From: Bacillota bacterium
GTDB taxonomy: Bacteria > Bacillota > Clostridia > Lachnospirales > Lachnospiraceae
Assembly: GCA_023423045.1 (NCBI GenBank)
Contig: JAFAGA010000045.1
Coordinates: 1 to 64,000, forward strand
Length of the DNA stretch: 64,000 nt
Reading direction: 5' to 3'
Shown: positions 26,036-36,255 of the stretch, piece by piece
How positions within the stretch are numbered: the first letter of the stretch is position 1
How the letters are laid out: every line of letters starts with the position of its first letter
Position numbers and translations under genes: made by a program
The notes under the pieces: model-generated
What the model saw: the letters and a program-made list of their open reading frames with translations, nothing else
Told to the model about the DNA's origin: nothing
Databases searched by the model: none

Positions 26036-27649
26036 ATGATGAAAAACAAGATAAGAATTCTATATATCTGTTGCTTAACCATGTTGCTTTCATGCTTTTT
26101 ATTACCTGCAAGAGTATATGCCGATATGGGTAATACAAAAATTGAGAGTATTGCAATTGGTAAAACAGTGGAGGGTTATTTAAAGGGTGAGGAAACCAAG
26201 TCATTTTCGATTAAGCCATCAGAAATAGGAAGATTGGATATAACAATAACAGCTTACATAAAAGATACCTTGGGTATAAATTTATATACAGGGGATAGTG
26301 ACAAGATCTCCAAAACCAAAGGATATGATGCAGAAAAGGGCTATGTTGTTGCCGAATATTCCATTTATGTTGCTCCCAAGACCTATTACTTGGATCTGTA
26401 TAATATTATTTTGACCAATGAGGGTTCTTTTACCATAAAGACGAAATTCACAAAGATAACATCAATTGCAAAGGATCTCAATAATACGATAGATAGTGCA
26501 GTCTCCCTGGAGGATAATGGGTTCCGCCGTGGTGTCATTACATTTAATGAAACAAAGAATTATTACAAGATAAAGTTTAGCAAGGCGTCCAAACTGGCAT
26601 TAAAAGTAACCGGACTGGATGAAACGGCTCTTGATATTACTATAACGGATAGTAAAGGGAATGTGATTGACAGTGGATGGAACTATTATAATACGACGAA
26701 CTATTCCTATGAAGGAAAAGTGCCCAAAGGCACCTATATCATCTGCGTTACGAAACGCAATGCAGAATACATGAAAGGCAGTGCTTATACAATGACCTTG
26801 GGGTCGTATGTTGGTATAGCATCAGTGAAGATCCCTTCCAGTAAGTCGATGAAAGTAGGGGAAGCAAGCACGATTACAGCGCAAATCACTCCCAAGAATG
26901 CGACGGAGAAGTACAAATATTCATCAAGTAACTCCAAAGTAGTGAAGGTATCAGCCGCTGGAAAGTTAACGGCCGTATCCAAGGGAACGGCAACCATTAC
27001 AATTAAGACTACGGATGGTGGTATTAAGGATACTTGTAAAGTGACTGTGAAAGAAGTTGCGGTAACAAAAGTAACGCTTGATCTCAAGAAGGCTTCCTTA
27101 TATGCGAAAGAAACACTTCAATTGAAGGCGGTGGTATCTCCTAAGAATGCTACTAACACAAAGATTACCTGGAAGTCATCGGATGCTAAAATAGCTACCG
27201 TCAATTCGTCCGGTAAAGTTACGGCAATTAAGAAGGGCACCTGTAAGATAACCGCATCATCGGGGAAGATAACCGCTTCCTGTACGATTACAGTCCGGGA
27301 AAAAGCAGTTCCGACACCTAAGCCCGTTGATAAGAAACCCAAAGCTGCACCTACACCTACCCCTAAGCCAACACAGCCCCCGAAGGAAACAAAGGCAGAG
27401 AAAATTTTAGTGGAAAGTATTACAATGACCAGCACATTAAAGCTATCAGTGGGATCCGCTGAAAAGCTGAAGCCTGTGATTCTCCCGGAGAATGCAACGG
27501 ACAAGACCGTGGAATGGTCGAGTACCGATTCAAAGATTGTCAGTGTGAAAGATGGAACAATTAATTGTTTGGGGGAAGGAAAAGCTACAATTATAGCGAC
27601 CTCCTCGAACGGAAAAAAGGCATACTGTACGGTAATTGTAAGCAAATAG
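26036..27649 (+). CDS. exported protein with PPC-like and Big2 domains
   Basis: A 537-aa secreted protein. Signal peptide at 1-30 (ILYICCLTMLLSCFLLPARV, then YA), two beta-sandwich segments resembling bacterial pre-peptidase C-terminal domains (about 35-150 and 165-262), two Big2 Ig-like domains (about 263-350 and 352-430, e.g. WKSSDAKIATVNSSGKVTAI), a Pro/Lys/Thr linker (PKAAPTPTPKPTQPP) and a third Big2 domain (about 460-537). No wall anchor is visible. Start 26036 has AGGAG seven bases upstream. Only 71 bases and no terminator separate it from the PP2C gene, so it may be the first gene of the secretion island. Confidence 0.8.
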   Translation: MMKNKIRILYICCLTMLLSCFLLPARVYADMGNTKIESIAIGKTVEGYLKGEETKSFSIKPSEIGRLDITITAYIKDTLGINLYTGDSDKISKTKGYDAEKGYVVAEYSIYVAPKTYYLDLYNIILTNEGSFTIKTKFTKITSIAKDLNNTIDSAVSLEDNGFRRGVITFNETKNYYKIKFSKASKLALKVTGLDETALDITITDSKGNVIDSGWNYYNTTNYSYEGKVPKGTYIICVTKRNAEYMKGSAYTMTLGSYVGIASVKIPSSKSMKVGEASTITAQITPKNATEKYKYSSSNSKVVKVSAAGKLTAVSKGTATITIKTTDGGIKDTCKVTVKEVAVTKVTLDLKKASLYAKETLQLKAVVSPKNATNTKITWKSSDAKIATVNSSGKVTAIKKGTCKITASSGKITASCTITVREKAVPTPKPVDKKPKAAPTPTPKPTQPPKETKAEKILVESITMTSTLKLSVGSAEKLKPVILPENATDKTVEWSSTDSKIVSVKDGTINCLGEGKATIIATSSNGKKAYCTVIVSK

Positions 27650-27720
27650 ACTGGGCCGAACCGTAACAACCAGGCAAGCACGCTCGTTTACCTTGGATGG
27701 TGTCAGAAGAAGGGTGGGTC

Positions 27721-28488
27721 ATGCTTCGAATTAAGATCGGTGTAACTACGAGCAGAGGGAATGTCAGAAGCAGTAATGAAGATAACTTTCTCATGAATGG
27801 GAAATGCTTGGAGATTAGTAAAGATGAGAAAACGTTAGGCGGCAGAGGTAAGATACCGCTGCTGGCTGCTGTATTTGATGGAATGGGCGGAAGCAGTCAC
27901 GGGAAAGAGGCATCATTGACAGCGGCAGCCCTTCTCAGTGAATATGGCCGGGAGCTGGTTAAGCTTGGCGATAAGCTTTCTGTGACAGAGTTGGACCAGC
28001 TTATACAGAGAGTGAATCTGGGAGTCTGCTCCATAGAGATAACAGGCAGAGCGCCCGGCTCTACATTAGCTCTACTCTGCATGAACGATAAGAAGATATA
28101 TGCAGCCAATGTAGGAGACAGCAGGATTTATCAGTACCAGAAGAAGAGACTGGAACAATTATCAGTAGATCATAATCAGGCGCATGACCTAATCAGTTTC
28201 GGCCTGAAAGCAGAAGGGCGATCAGGGAAGAATATACTGACACAGTATCTTGGAATCTCGCCAGAAGAAATGGTAATAGAACCACATTATGTTACATTGG
28301 AAAATGAAAAGAAGTATTTTTTGCTGTGCACCGATGGATTGATAGAAGGAATAGGAGAAACTGAAATCGCAACAATCATAGATAAATATAAGTACAATGT
28401 AAAAAAAGCGACGCAGGTTATGGTTTCAGAAGCAATCCGAGGCGGTGCGAGGGATAATCTGACAGCAATGTTGATCAGGATATCTTAA
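27721..28488 (+). CDS. PP2C-family serine/threonine phosphatase
   Basis: A 255-aa metal-dependent phosphatase (PPM/PP2C, PrpC/Stp-like) removing phosphate from Ser/Thr. Motifs in order are NEDNFLM, AVFDGMGGSSHGKEA, ANVGDSRIYQY, LCTDGLIEG and GGARDNLTAMLI, giving the Asp set that binds two metal ions. It is cytoplasmic with no membrane segment. ATG 27721 follows AGAAGGGTGG. The protein kinase gene begins 39 bases later, so this is the matching phosphatase for kinase and FHA targets in the island. Confidence 0.93.
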   Translation: MLRIKIGVTTSRGNVRSSNEDNFLMNGKCLEISKDEKTLGGRGKIPLLAAVFDGMGGSSHGKEASLTAAALLSEYGRELVKLGDKLSVTELDQLIQRVNLGVCSIEITGRAPGSTLALLCMNDKKIYAANVGDSRIYQYQKKRLEQLSVDHNQAHDLISFGLKAEGRSGKNILTQYLGISPEEMVIEPHYVTLENEKKYFLLCTDGLIEGIGETEIATIIDKYKYNVKKATQVMVSEAIRGGARDNLTAMLIRIS

Positions 28489-28527
28489 TTATCATAAATA
28501 AATATATTACTATGGAAGAGGGATAGA

Positions 28528-30528
28528 ATGGGCGCTTTTAATCCACATAGTTTGGAACCTTTCTGGGATTCGTGGTGTATTGACAGTTTGATTGGTGAGG
28601 GAAGCTTTGGTTCGGTTTATAAGATATACAGGGAAGATTTCGGCACCAGGTATTACAGTGCACTGAAGATTATTACGGTACCAAAGACAGAAGCGGAAGA
28701 AAAACAGGCATTTTATGAGGGTATGGATGGAAATTCCGCGACGCAGTATTTCCGGGGCATTGTGGAGGAGCTGTACAAAGAAATATCTATCATGACAGAG
28801 TTAAAAGGAAAAAATAATATTGTAAGCTATGAAGACCATAAAATAGTACAAAGGCAGGAAGGTGTAGGGTTCCATATCTTAATCCGTATGGAACTCCTGG
28901 AGAGCCTGAATGATTACATCCTTCGCACAGGATTTAACACAAAGCAGATTGTTAATCTTGGGAAGGATCTGTGCAGAGCATTGATCTTGTGCCAGAAGAG
29001 AGGTCTGATCCATCGGGATATTAAGCCGGCTAATATCTTTGTTTCAAGAGACGAAGATTTCAAGCTGGGTGATTTTGGAATTGCAAGAAGGCTGGAAGGA
29101 GCCGGGGAAGGTTTGTCAATCAAAGGAAATTATTCAACGATGGCACCGGAGGTCTATCTGGGGAACCCGTACAATGAGTCGGTGGATATCTATTCTGTTG
29201 GTATGGTATTATACTATTATTTAAACAACAGGCGGGCTCCGTTCCTGGCATCGGCTGCCACGATTCAGACCCATGGCGAGCGTCAGGAGGGTCTGCGAAG
29301 GCGCTTTGGTGGTGAAAAACTGCCCAAACCTGTTTTTGCATCCAACGACCATCTTGCTGAAGTGGTACTAAAAGCCTGTGAGTTTGATCCCAAGGACAGA
29401 TACCAAAGTCCGGAGGAATTCCTAAAATCATTAGAAGAATTGCAAATCTCAGATTTGGAGAAGATGGGAGAGCTTATTGCCACAACTTCCTCTGCCGTAC
29501 GGTACCAGGAGTCGGAGGATCGGTCAAGAGAGAGAACGGAGGATGAAAGTGAGAATGCAACCGTAATATTGGGCGACCAGGATTTGGATGGAACAGTAAT
29601 TCTGATTAACAAAGATAACAACATCGGGGATAACATTAAAGATAACAAAATGATTGAGGATGAAGAGGATTATACTGTCGTCTTAACCCCTCCAGATGAA
29701 ATATCATCGGATGGGATAAATCCCCCCCATTCAAAATCCAAAGTTAAGTTTATGATTGCTGCAGGTGCGGCATTGCTGTTGTGCTGTGCAGTTCCTTTTA
29801 TATTTTGGAATAAAGGCAAGGCGGACAATGAATTAGCTGCGGTAGACTCCGCTAATCTATCTGAGGGTAGTGCGAATAAAGCTGTTGCGAGCGATTCGAA
29901 TATTGAAGTAGAACCTGCGCAGGAGCTGACATCTTCCCCGGAACTGATACCTACGCCGGAAGTATACGAAAGCTACGAAGTAATAAGGAAAAATGAAAAT
30001 TTAAAGGATTTATCAGAGATAGACGAGATAGAGAGGGTAACCCTTTTAAGTATAGATTCGAATCAAATAGAGTCTTTAGATGCGCTGAAGGATTCTGTCC
30101 GGCTGGAATACCTCAGTGTCGAAGATAATGAACTGAGTGATATTGGAGCTCTGGCTGGTCTGAAGAAATTGACCGTGTTCAATGTGCGGAATAATAAGAT
30201 ACGGGATATAAGTGCGCTGAAGGAGTTAACATCCCTTGAGGTACTGGTTTTATCGGAGAATGAGATAAGCAGTATAGATGATCTTGTTAATTTAGTATCA
30301 TTATCAGAATTACGAATTGCAACGAATCATGATATAACAGATATTTCTGTTATAGAGAATATGAAACAGCTGCAGATCCTCATATTATCCAATACGGGAG
30401 TGAGGGATATCAGCCCTCTTTACGGTCTTGAGAACTTGATTTTGCTGGATATTACCAATACTGATATTCCGGAGAGTCAGATAGAACAATTGAAAGAGCG
30501 CCAGCCTGATTGTGAAGTGATTTATTAG
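28528..30528 (+). CDS. membrane Ser/Thr protein kinase with extracellular leucine-rich repeats
   Basis: A 666-aa one-pass kinase. The cytoplasmic Hanks-type kinase domain (about 15-310) has the glycine loop IGEGSFGSVYKI, catalytic LIHRDIKPANIF near residue 160, KLGDFGIARR and activation-loop/APE segment NYSTMAPEVYLG. An acidic Thr-rich juxtamembrane tail (about 335-400, with ATVILGD and GTVILIN) offers FHA-type phospho-sites. A membrane helix at about 408-430 is followed by an external part with five or six leucine-rich repeats (about 500-650, e.g. LTVFNVRNNKIRDISALKEL). PASTA repeats of PknB are replaced by LRRs, so the ligand is probably a protein. Confidence 0.92.
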   Translation: MGAFNPHSLEPFWDSWCIDSLIGEGSFGSVYKIYREDFGTRYYSALKIITVPKTEAEEKQAFYEGMDGNSATQYFRGIVEELYKEISIMTELKGKNNIVSYEDHKIVQRQEGVGFHILIRMELLESLNDYILRTGFNTKQIVNLGKDLCRALILCQKRGLIHRDIKPANIFVSRDEDFKLGDFGIARRLEGAGEGLSIKGNYSTMAPEVYLGNPYNESVDIYSVGMVLYYYLNNRRAPFLASAATIQTHGERQEGLRRRFGGEKLPKPVFASNDHLAEVVLKACEFDPKDRYQSPEEFLKSLEELQISDLEKMGELIATTSSAVRYQESEDRSRERTEDESENATVILGDQDLDGTVILINKDNNIGDNIKDNKMIEDEEDYTVVLTPPDEISSDGINPPHSKSKVKFMIAAGAALLLCCAVPFIFWNKGKADNELAAVDSANLSEGSANKAVASDSNIEVEPAQELTSSPELIPTPEVYESYEVIRKNENLKDLSEIDEIERVTLLSIDSNQIESLDALKDSVRLEYLSVEDNELSDIGALAGLKKLTVFNVRNNKIRDISALKELTSLEVLVLSENEISSIDDLVNLVSLSELRIATNHDITDISVIENMKQLQILILSNTGVRDISPLYGLENLILLDITNTDIPESQIEQLKERQPDCEVIY

Positions 30529-30586
30529 GAAGCTCGCTTTGATTTAAGCTTTACTTGAATTTACGTGATAAAAGGAGCTTGAACAT

Positions 30587-33500
30587 ATGATAGTAAGTTT
30601 AATAAAACTGAAACAAATGTTTGATTTGACCCTACCCCTTAAAATTAAAGGTCAGTATTGGATATCCGATATTGATGATATGGGGAAACAGCGAGATTTA
30701 ATTAGTGTCGAAGCTGTTCTGGGGGAGTGGGTAGTAAAGAGCAACAAGTTAGTGTCTATTCTGGATGTAGAAGGCAGCTTCTTACAGAGTATAATATTAA
30801 AACCCCTTAGTTATTTCAATTTGAAAATTGCTAATTCGGATGAAAGGGTAATTTTATTTGTTGAAAATATTGATCTGAGTCGGCAGATATTCACAAAATA
30901 TGTGGCAAGTAGTGCGGCTTTATTTCGAATAGGACGGGCTGGTGACAGTGATTTATACTATGGGAATAAGTTTGTCTCCGGAAAGCATGCTCAGCTCTCT
31001 TATGATGGGAGCGACTGGTCGGTTACAGATACAGACAGCAAAAACGGCACTTACATAAATGGCTTCCGGGTTGAGACTCAAAAGCTGAAAGCCGGTGATC
31101 TTATCTACATCATGGGACTGAAAATTGTTGTGGGCCATAATTATCTGTCGGTTAATAATCCGGACGGATTGCTTAAAAATAATTCTGACAGTCTCCTGGA
31201 ATATCATCCTCAAGAAGCGGCAGAGAATACGGAGCGTGACATCGAACTGCCACCGAAAAGATATTTTTATCGTTCGCCCAGGTTCTACAAGGAGAGGAAG
31301 AGTGTTAATATAAAGATTGATTCTCCTCCGCAGAGACAGAAGAATGATACGGTTCCCATGGCGCTTATGCTGGGGCCTTCCATTACCATGGGTATGACTT
31401 CCTTAAGTACAGGACTGCTTACACTTAATAATGTGATTAGCAAGGGAGGAGACACTGCACAGGCATTGCCGACTTTGCTCATGTCGGGGAGTATGCTGCT
31501 GGGTACGGTACTATGGCCGATTTTAACCAAAAAATATGAAAAAAAGATGAGTATAAAAAGCGAACAGAAGCGGCAGGAAAAATATCTTGCTTATCTGGAT
31601 GAGATTAGAGATGAGATCAGGCGCATAAGTAAAGAGCAAAGAGATATTCTAACAGGCAACCTTATCTCACTGGAAGACTGTGAGGACAGGATTGCCGAAG
31701 AAAAAGCAAGTCTTTGGGAGAGGGCGATCGGGCAGAGTGATTTTTTACGCCTCAGGCTCGGAATTGGTAACCTTCCCTTAGAAGCAGATATTAAACATGC
31801 AGAGAAAAAGTTTACAATGGATGATGATAATTTGCAGGATGCAATGTTATCATTAGGGGCGGAGGTAAAGCAGCTTATTAATGTACCGATCAGCGTATCT
31901 CTGACCGAGGATAATGTCATAGGGATTTTTGGAAAGGGTAATTCGACTGCCAAGATGGTAAAAGCCTTAATCCTGCAAATGATTACCCTGCACAGCTACG
32001 ATGAGCTTAAGCTGATGCTGGTCACAGACGAACACAGTAATAATGAGTGGGATTTTGTGCGATGGATTCCCCATTTCTGGAACAATGATAAAACCGTTCG
32101 CTTTTATGCGGCAGATACGGATGAGCTAAAGGAACTATCCGTTTTTATAAATAGCAATATACTATTGCGTAAAGATGCGGGAAATCAGGAATATACAGAA
32201 CATACGCCCTATTATGTTATTTTCTTAACAAGCAAGAAGATGGGCGAAAAATGTGAGGCTCTCCGACAGCTCTTAGAACTAAAAAGTAACGTAGGCTTTA
32301 GCGTCATCACTGTGGCTGACGAACTAAAAGATCTGCCCAAGGAAACAAAGCTGGTAATCTCTGCTGAGGAAGAAGAATCAAGAGTATTTGATAAAAATGA
32401 TATTATGGGCAGGGGAACTACTTTTTCTGCTGACGAGGTCAACGAGGCATCGATTGAGAATCTCGCCAAAGACATAGCGAATATTGAATTGGATCTAAGC
32501 AGTCAGAATTATTCTCTTCCCAACATGCTAACCTTTCTTGAAATGTTTCATGTCAGTAAGATGGAACATCTTAATTCTTTGACAAGATGGAAAGAGAATA
32601 ATCCTACGATTACTTTACAGACACCGATTGGTATAGACACGGCAGGGGAAGCCTTTTATCTTGATTTACATGAAAAATTCCATGGGCCGCATGGCTTGGT
32701 TGCGGGCATGACCGGTTCAGGCAAATCAGAGTTTATTATTACCTATATCCTGTCAATGGCGGTCAATTATCACCCGGACGAGGTGTCCTTTATTTTAATT
32801 GATTTTAAAGGTGATGGACTTGCAGGTGCCTTTATGGATGAGGAACATAAAATAAAATTGCCCCACTTATCTGGAACGATAACGAATTTGGATGGCGGTG
32901 TTACAATCAAACGTTCTTTGATTTCGATTCAAAGTGAACTTCGCCGCAGACAGAATATATTTAAAGATACTAAGAAAATATCCAATGAAGGTACCATGGA
33001 TATTTACAAATATCAGCAACTGTATCGGGATAAGGTGGTTTCTGAGCCGCTTCCTCATTTATTGATTATTTCAGATGAGTTTGCGGAGTTGAAATCCCAG
33101 CAGCCCGAATTCATGGAGCAGCTGATTAGTGCCGCACGCATCGGACGTAGTCTGGGTATTCATTTGATTCTGGCGACACAAAAACCAAGTGGTGTTGTTG
33201 ATGATCAGATCTGGAGTAACAGTAAGTTCCGGGTATGTTTGAAGGTGCAGGAAAAAGCGGACAGCCAGGAAATGATAAAATGCTCGGATGCGGCGGAATT
33301 ATCCCAAACGGGACGCTTCTATCTGCAGGTTGGTTATAATGAATTATTTGCATTGGGCCAATCAGCCTGGTGCGGCGCGGAGTATACTCCGAAAGAGACC
33401 GTTGAAAAATCAATTGATTCAAGTGTTCAGGTAATTAACCATCTGGGGCGGGTACTCATGAATGTGAAGCCTGACAAGAAGACAATGATTTCGGACAACA

Positions 33501-35176
33501 AAATGACGCAAATAGTTGCAGCTGTCAAATACCTCTCTGATCTGGCAGCAGAAGAAAAGATTATGATAAAGCCCTTGTGGCTGGAACCGATTCCGGCAAA
33601 TATCTTTGTTGAGAATATTGAGAAGAAGTATTCCATACAGGTAGAGCAGATGAAATTAAATCCGGTGGTCGGTGAATATGATGATCCATCAAATCAGAAA
33701 CAGGATGCTCTGACGATTCCATTCACAGAGGAAGGCAATTGTTTGGTCTATGGTTCAACGGGAAACGGGAAAACCACATTTTTAACAACATTATGCTATG
33801 CCTTGATTAGGAATCACAGCGCCCAGGAAGTGAATGTGTATATTATGGACTTTGGTTCGGAGACGCTGAAGGTATTCGAGAACGCACCACAGGTGGGCGG
33901 AGTCACCATTTCTTCCGAAGAGGAAAAGACAGTCAATTTAATAAAAATGTTATCGAAAGAGCTTGGATTGCGAAAGAGATTGTTCTCTGATTTTGGCGGG
34001 GATCATGAGAGCTATTGCAGGAATAGTGGGAAAAGTATTCCGAATATTATGGTCATATTGAATAACTATTCCGGCTTTACAGAGCAGTATGAAGATTTAA
34101 TGGAAGCCTTTAATGTACTTACCCGTGATGGAGTTAAGTATGGAATTTATTTTGCGGTTACGGCAAGCAGTACCAATACGGTAAGTTATAGAGTTGCCCA
34201 GAATTTTAAAATAATATTGACAATGCAGTTGAATGATGAAACGGATTATTCCCTGGCGGTAGGTAAAACGGGAGGACTGCTTCCTTCCAGAATGAAGGGG
34301 CGCGGACTGGTGGCACTTGATCAAGTCTACGAGTTTCAGACGGCCTATTGCAAAGATGTACCCGACAAGTTGGAATATCTGCGTTCTTATTGTGCCGGCT
34401 TGCGTTTACAGTCCCAAACAGTTGCAAGAAAGATACCGCTTCTTCCAAGTGTTGTCAAGTATGATCATGTCAGGGAATACATAAGGGACCTTAAGACACT
34501 TCCTGTTGGAATAGGTAAAAAATCCCTGCAGATTGCATCGGTAAATATGCTGAATAAAGTGCTGTTTCCGGTAGCGATGCGGGAGATATATCAGATCACT
34601 CCTTTTGCAGAAGAGTTGGTTACGGTGACTTCGGGAATGGCAGAGGTGGTAGTGATTGATGCCGAGCAGCTGCTGTCAGAGGATATTAGTGACCGATGCG
34701 TTGTTATTACAAAGGATTTTGAATTATGTATCAGGGAGTTATTTACTGATATGGTGGCGAGAAATAATTCCTATAAGGATGCGAATATGGATCAGTCCAT
34801 GCTTGATCGGTTCCCGGAGAAGCTTTATATTGTCATTGGGCTAAAGCGGTTCTATGATCAGCTTTCCGGTGATGGGAAGGATAAAATGAACACTCTTCTT
34901 GATAAGGCGGAAGCTTTCTATAAACTTCGTTTTATCGTGGCGGATTCTCTTATGCAGCTCAATTTGTTTTCTAATGAAGCCTGGTATAAACGCCATATTA
35001 CAGGCTCAGAGGGAATCTGGATCGGTGATGGAATCGCTGATCAGTATCTCTTGAGAGTGAATAAAATCTCAAGTGATCTGTACGAAGAAGTGGGAGATGA
35101 TTATGGATATCTGCTTGAAAGAAACCGTCCTACTTTAATTAAACTCTTGTCATCAAGAAGGGAGGAGGATGATTGA
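30587..35176 (+). CDS. essC: type VII secretion FtsK/SpoIIIE ATPase with FHA domain (EssC-like)
   Basis: The motor of a type VIIb-like secretion system, 1529 aa. An N-terminal region includes an FHA domain (about 110-185: FRIGRAGDSDLYY, FVSGKHAQLS, DSKNGTYING) that can read phospho-Thr. Two membrane helices lie at about 262-310. Three FtsK-like domains follow: the first has Walker A VAGMTGSGKSEF (about 703-714) and Walker B LLIISDEFAEL (about 823-833), the second GSTGNGKTTF near 1056 with a degenerate Walker B (MVILNNYSGF), and the third (about 1290-1529) lacks a clear P-loop. This matches EssC. It ends overlapping the region before the YukD gene. Confidence 0.95.
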   Translation: MIVSLIKLKQMFDLTLPLKIKGQYWISDIDDMGKQRDLISVEAVLGEWVVKSNKLVSILDVEGSFLQSIILKPLSYFNLKIANSDERVILFVENIDLSRQIFTKYVASSAALFRIGRAGDSDLYYGNKFVSGKHAQLSYDGSDWSVTDTDSKNGTYINGFRVETQKLKAGDLIYIMGLKIVVGHNYLSVNNPDGLLKNNSDSLLEYHPQEAAENTERDIELPPKRYFYRSPRFYKERKSVNIKIDSPPQRQKNDTVPMALMLGPSITMGMTSLSTGLLTLNNVISKGGDTAQALPTLLMSGSMLLGTVLWPILTKKYEKKMSIKSEQKRQEKYLAYLDEIRDEIRRISKEQRDILTGNLISLEDCEDRIAEEKASLWERAIGQSDFLRLRLGIGNLPLEADIKHAEKKFTMDDDNLQDAMLSLGAEVKQLINVPISVSLTEDNVIGIFGKGNSTAKMVKALILQMITLHSYDELKLMLVTDEHSNNEWDFVRWIPHFWNNDKTVRFYAADTDELKELSVFINSNILLRKDAGNQEYTEHTPYYVIFLTSKKMGEKCEALRQLLELKSNVGFSVITVADELKDLPKETKLVISAEEEESRVFDKNDIMGRGTTFSADEVNEASIENLAKDIANIELDLSSQNYSLPNMLTFLEMFHVSKMEHLNSLTRWKENNPTITLQTPIGIDTAGEAFYLDLHEKFHGPHGLVAGMTGSGKSEFIITYILSMAVNYHPDEVSFILIDFKGDGLAGAFMDEEHKIKLPHLSGTITNLDGGVTIKRSLISIQSELRRRQNIFKDTKKISNEGTMDIYKYQQLYRDKVVSEPLPHLLIISDEFAELKSQQPEFMEQLISAARIGRSLGIHLILATQKPSGVVDDQIWSNSKFRVCLKVQEKADSQEMIKCSDAAELSQTGRFYLQVGYNELFALGQSAWCGAEYTPKETVEKSIDSSVQVINHLGRVLMNVKPDKKTMISDNKMTQIVAAVKYLSDLAAEEKIMIKPLWLEPIPANIFVENIEKKYSIQVEQMKLNPVVGEYDDPSNQKQDALTIPFTEEGNCLVYGSTGNGKTTFLTTLCYALIRNHSAQEVNVYIMDFGSETLKVFENAPQVGGVTISSEEEKTVNLIKMLSKELGLRKRLFSDFGGDHESYCRNSGKSIPNIMVILNNYSGFTEQYEDLMEAFNVLTRDGVKYGIYFAVTASSTNTVSYRVAQNFKIILTMQLNDETDYSLAVGKTGGLLPSRMKGRGLVALDQVYEFQTAYCKDVPDKLEYLRSYCAGLRLQSQTVARKIPLLPSVVKYDHVREYIRDLKTLPVGIGKKSLQIASVNMLNKVLFPVAMREIYQITPFAEELVTVTSGMAEVVVIDAEQLLSEDISDRCVVITKDFELCIRELFTDMVARNNSYKDANMDQSMLDRFPEKLYIVIGLKRFYDQLSGDGKDKMNTLLDKAEAFYKLRFIVADSLMQLNLFSNEAWYKRHITGSEGIWIGDGIADQYLLRVNKISSDLYEEVGDDYGYLLERNRPTLIKLLSSRREEDD

Positions 35177-35177
35177 A

Positions 35178-35429
35178 ATGGAAAAGGTATTAGTTGAGTT
35201 GTTTGTACCCGTTTTAAGCAAAACTTACGATATATTTATACCATTACAGTCTCCGATGCATGAGGTACTGGAATTAATAAAAAGAGCAGTCATGGAGTTG
35301 TCTGACGGAGGGTATGTCGCTGATGAAGCTACGGCAATATGTCATCGTGAGGATGGAACGGTTATCAATATTAACCTGTCGGTTTTTGAACTAGGGATAC
35401 GAAATGGTTCAAGGCTGATGTTAATATAG
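35178..35429 (+). CDS. YukD/EsaB-like ubiquitin-fold protein
   Basis: An 83-aa small protein with the ubiquitin-like pattern of YukD/EsaB: alternating strands (KVLVELFVPVLSKTYDIFIP), a helix (MHEVLELIKRAVMEL) and a C-terminal IRNGSRLMLI. YukD is a soluble part of Gram-positive type VII systems. ATG 35178 is preferred because GGAGGAGG ends nine bases before it; the ATG at 35169 touches that site. It follows the essC stop by one base. Confidence 0.85.
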   Translation: MEKVLVELFVPVLSKTYDIFIPLQSPMHEVLELIKRAVMELSDGGYVADEATAICHREDGTVININLSVFELGIRNGSRLMLI

Positions 35430-35432
35430 GTT

Positions 35433-35497
35433 ATGAGAAGAAGGTAAATCTACTTCTCATACCCCGATTACAGGAATACGCACTATGTTCCTGTAAT
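35433..35497 (+). other. two hairpins between yukD-like and WXG100 genes
   Basis: ATGAGAAG/CTTCTCAT (35433-35440 with 35453-35460) and the perfect ATTACAGGAA/TTCCTGTAAT (35467-35476 with 35488-35497). Neither is followed by a T-run. They may mark mRNA processing or stabilise the downstream WXG100 message. Confidence 0.55.
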
Positions 35498-35530
35498 ATA
35501 GGTTAAAAATTTATGAAGGAGGTTCTTTTA

Positions 35531-35833
35531 ATGGCGAGAACAATTCAGGTTACCCCTGAGCAGCTGGAGTCTGCTGCACAAAGAATCGAGGGTTTGGCAG
35601 CTGATTATAAAACACAGTATGATCAGATGTACAGCGAAACGAATGCTATGGCTTCCGCTTGGAATGGGAAGGATAATACGGCATTTGTTGATCAGATCGC
35701 AGGTTTCAAGGATGATTTCACCAAAATGCATGCTCTGATGCTCAACTATGCTGATTTCTTAAGAAAAGCGGCAAAGGCTTATCGCGAGACGCAGGATACG
35801 GTCGTGACAGAGGCACGCAAGCTGGTAAATTAA
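35531..35833 (+). CDS. WXG100 family type VII secretion substrate 1
   Basis: A 100-aa helical hairpin protein of the EsxA/WXG100 family, exported by the EssC system as a dimer. It has the central turn ASAWNGKDNTAF (the W-x-G motif at about 44-46) between two amphipathic helices and a C-terminal helix ending YRETQDTVVTEARKLV, which may supply the export signal. ATG 35531 follows AAGGAGG. It is 12 bases upstream of a second WXG100 gene, the usual pairing. Confidence 0.93.
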   Translation: MARTIQVTPEQLESAAQRIEGLAADYKTQYDQMYSETNAMASAWNGKDNTAFVDQIAGFKDDFTKMHALMLNYADFLRKAAKAYRETQDTVVTEARKLVN

Positions 35834-35845
35834 GGAGGAGAGAAA

Positions 35846-36145
35846 ATGGCAGACGGAATTCAGATTTCCACCCAGGTATTGCTGGATACAGCAGAAAAGG
35901 TTCGTTCAATTAATGGAACCATGGATACGAAACTGGCAGATATCAATAAAAATATGAGTGATCTGGAAGCTACATGGAAAAGCGATGCTGCTTCCGACAT
36001 CAGAGCGGCAATGAATGCTTTGAAGCCCCGCTTCGAGGAATACAAAAATGTCGTAGAGTCATATGCAAAATTCCTTGTAAATACGGCTCAGAACTATGAA
36101 ACTACAGAGAGTTCGATTCAAAATAATGCCAGTGCATTTAAATAA
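35846..36145 (+). CDS. WXG100 family type VII secretion substrate 2
   Basis: A 99-aa partner of the first WXG100 protein. The turn reads EATWKSDAASDIR, so Gly of W-x-G is replaced by Ser, an accepted variant. Helices flank the turn, with a C-terminal NYETTESSIQNNASAFK. Likely forms a homo- or heterodimer for export. Strong site AAGGAGGAG. A perfect long hairpin follows the stop. Confidence 0.92.
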   Translation: MADGIQISTQVLLDTAEKVRSINGTMDTKLADINKNMSDLEATWKSDAASDIRAAMNALKPRFEEYKNVVESYAKFLVNTAQNYETTESSIQNNASAFK

Positions 36146-36153
36146 ATGCACAA

Positions 36154-36194
36154 CACAATATATGGGTGTTGAATTCCGACGCCCATATATTGTG
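36154..36194 (+). other. 18-bp hairpin after the WXG100 pair
   Basis: 36154-36171 pairs with 36177-36194 along all 18 bases (two G-U pairs) around the loop AATTC. There is no T-run after it. It probably stabilises the abundant WXG100 mRNA end or attenuates reading into the lipoprotein gene. Confidence 0.65.
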
Positions 36195-36255
36195 GTATGG
36201 AAGACAAAGGATAAAAGATGCTGCTAAGCATATAACAGGTGTGGAGGAAGTAAAA

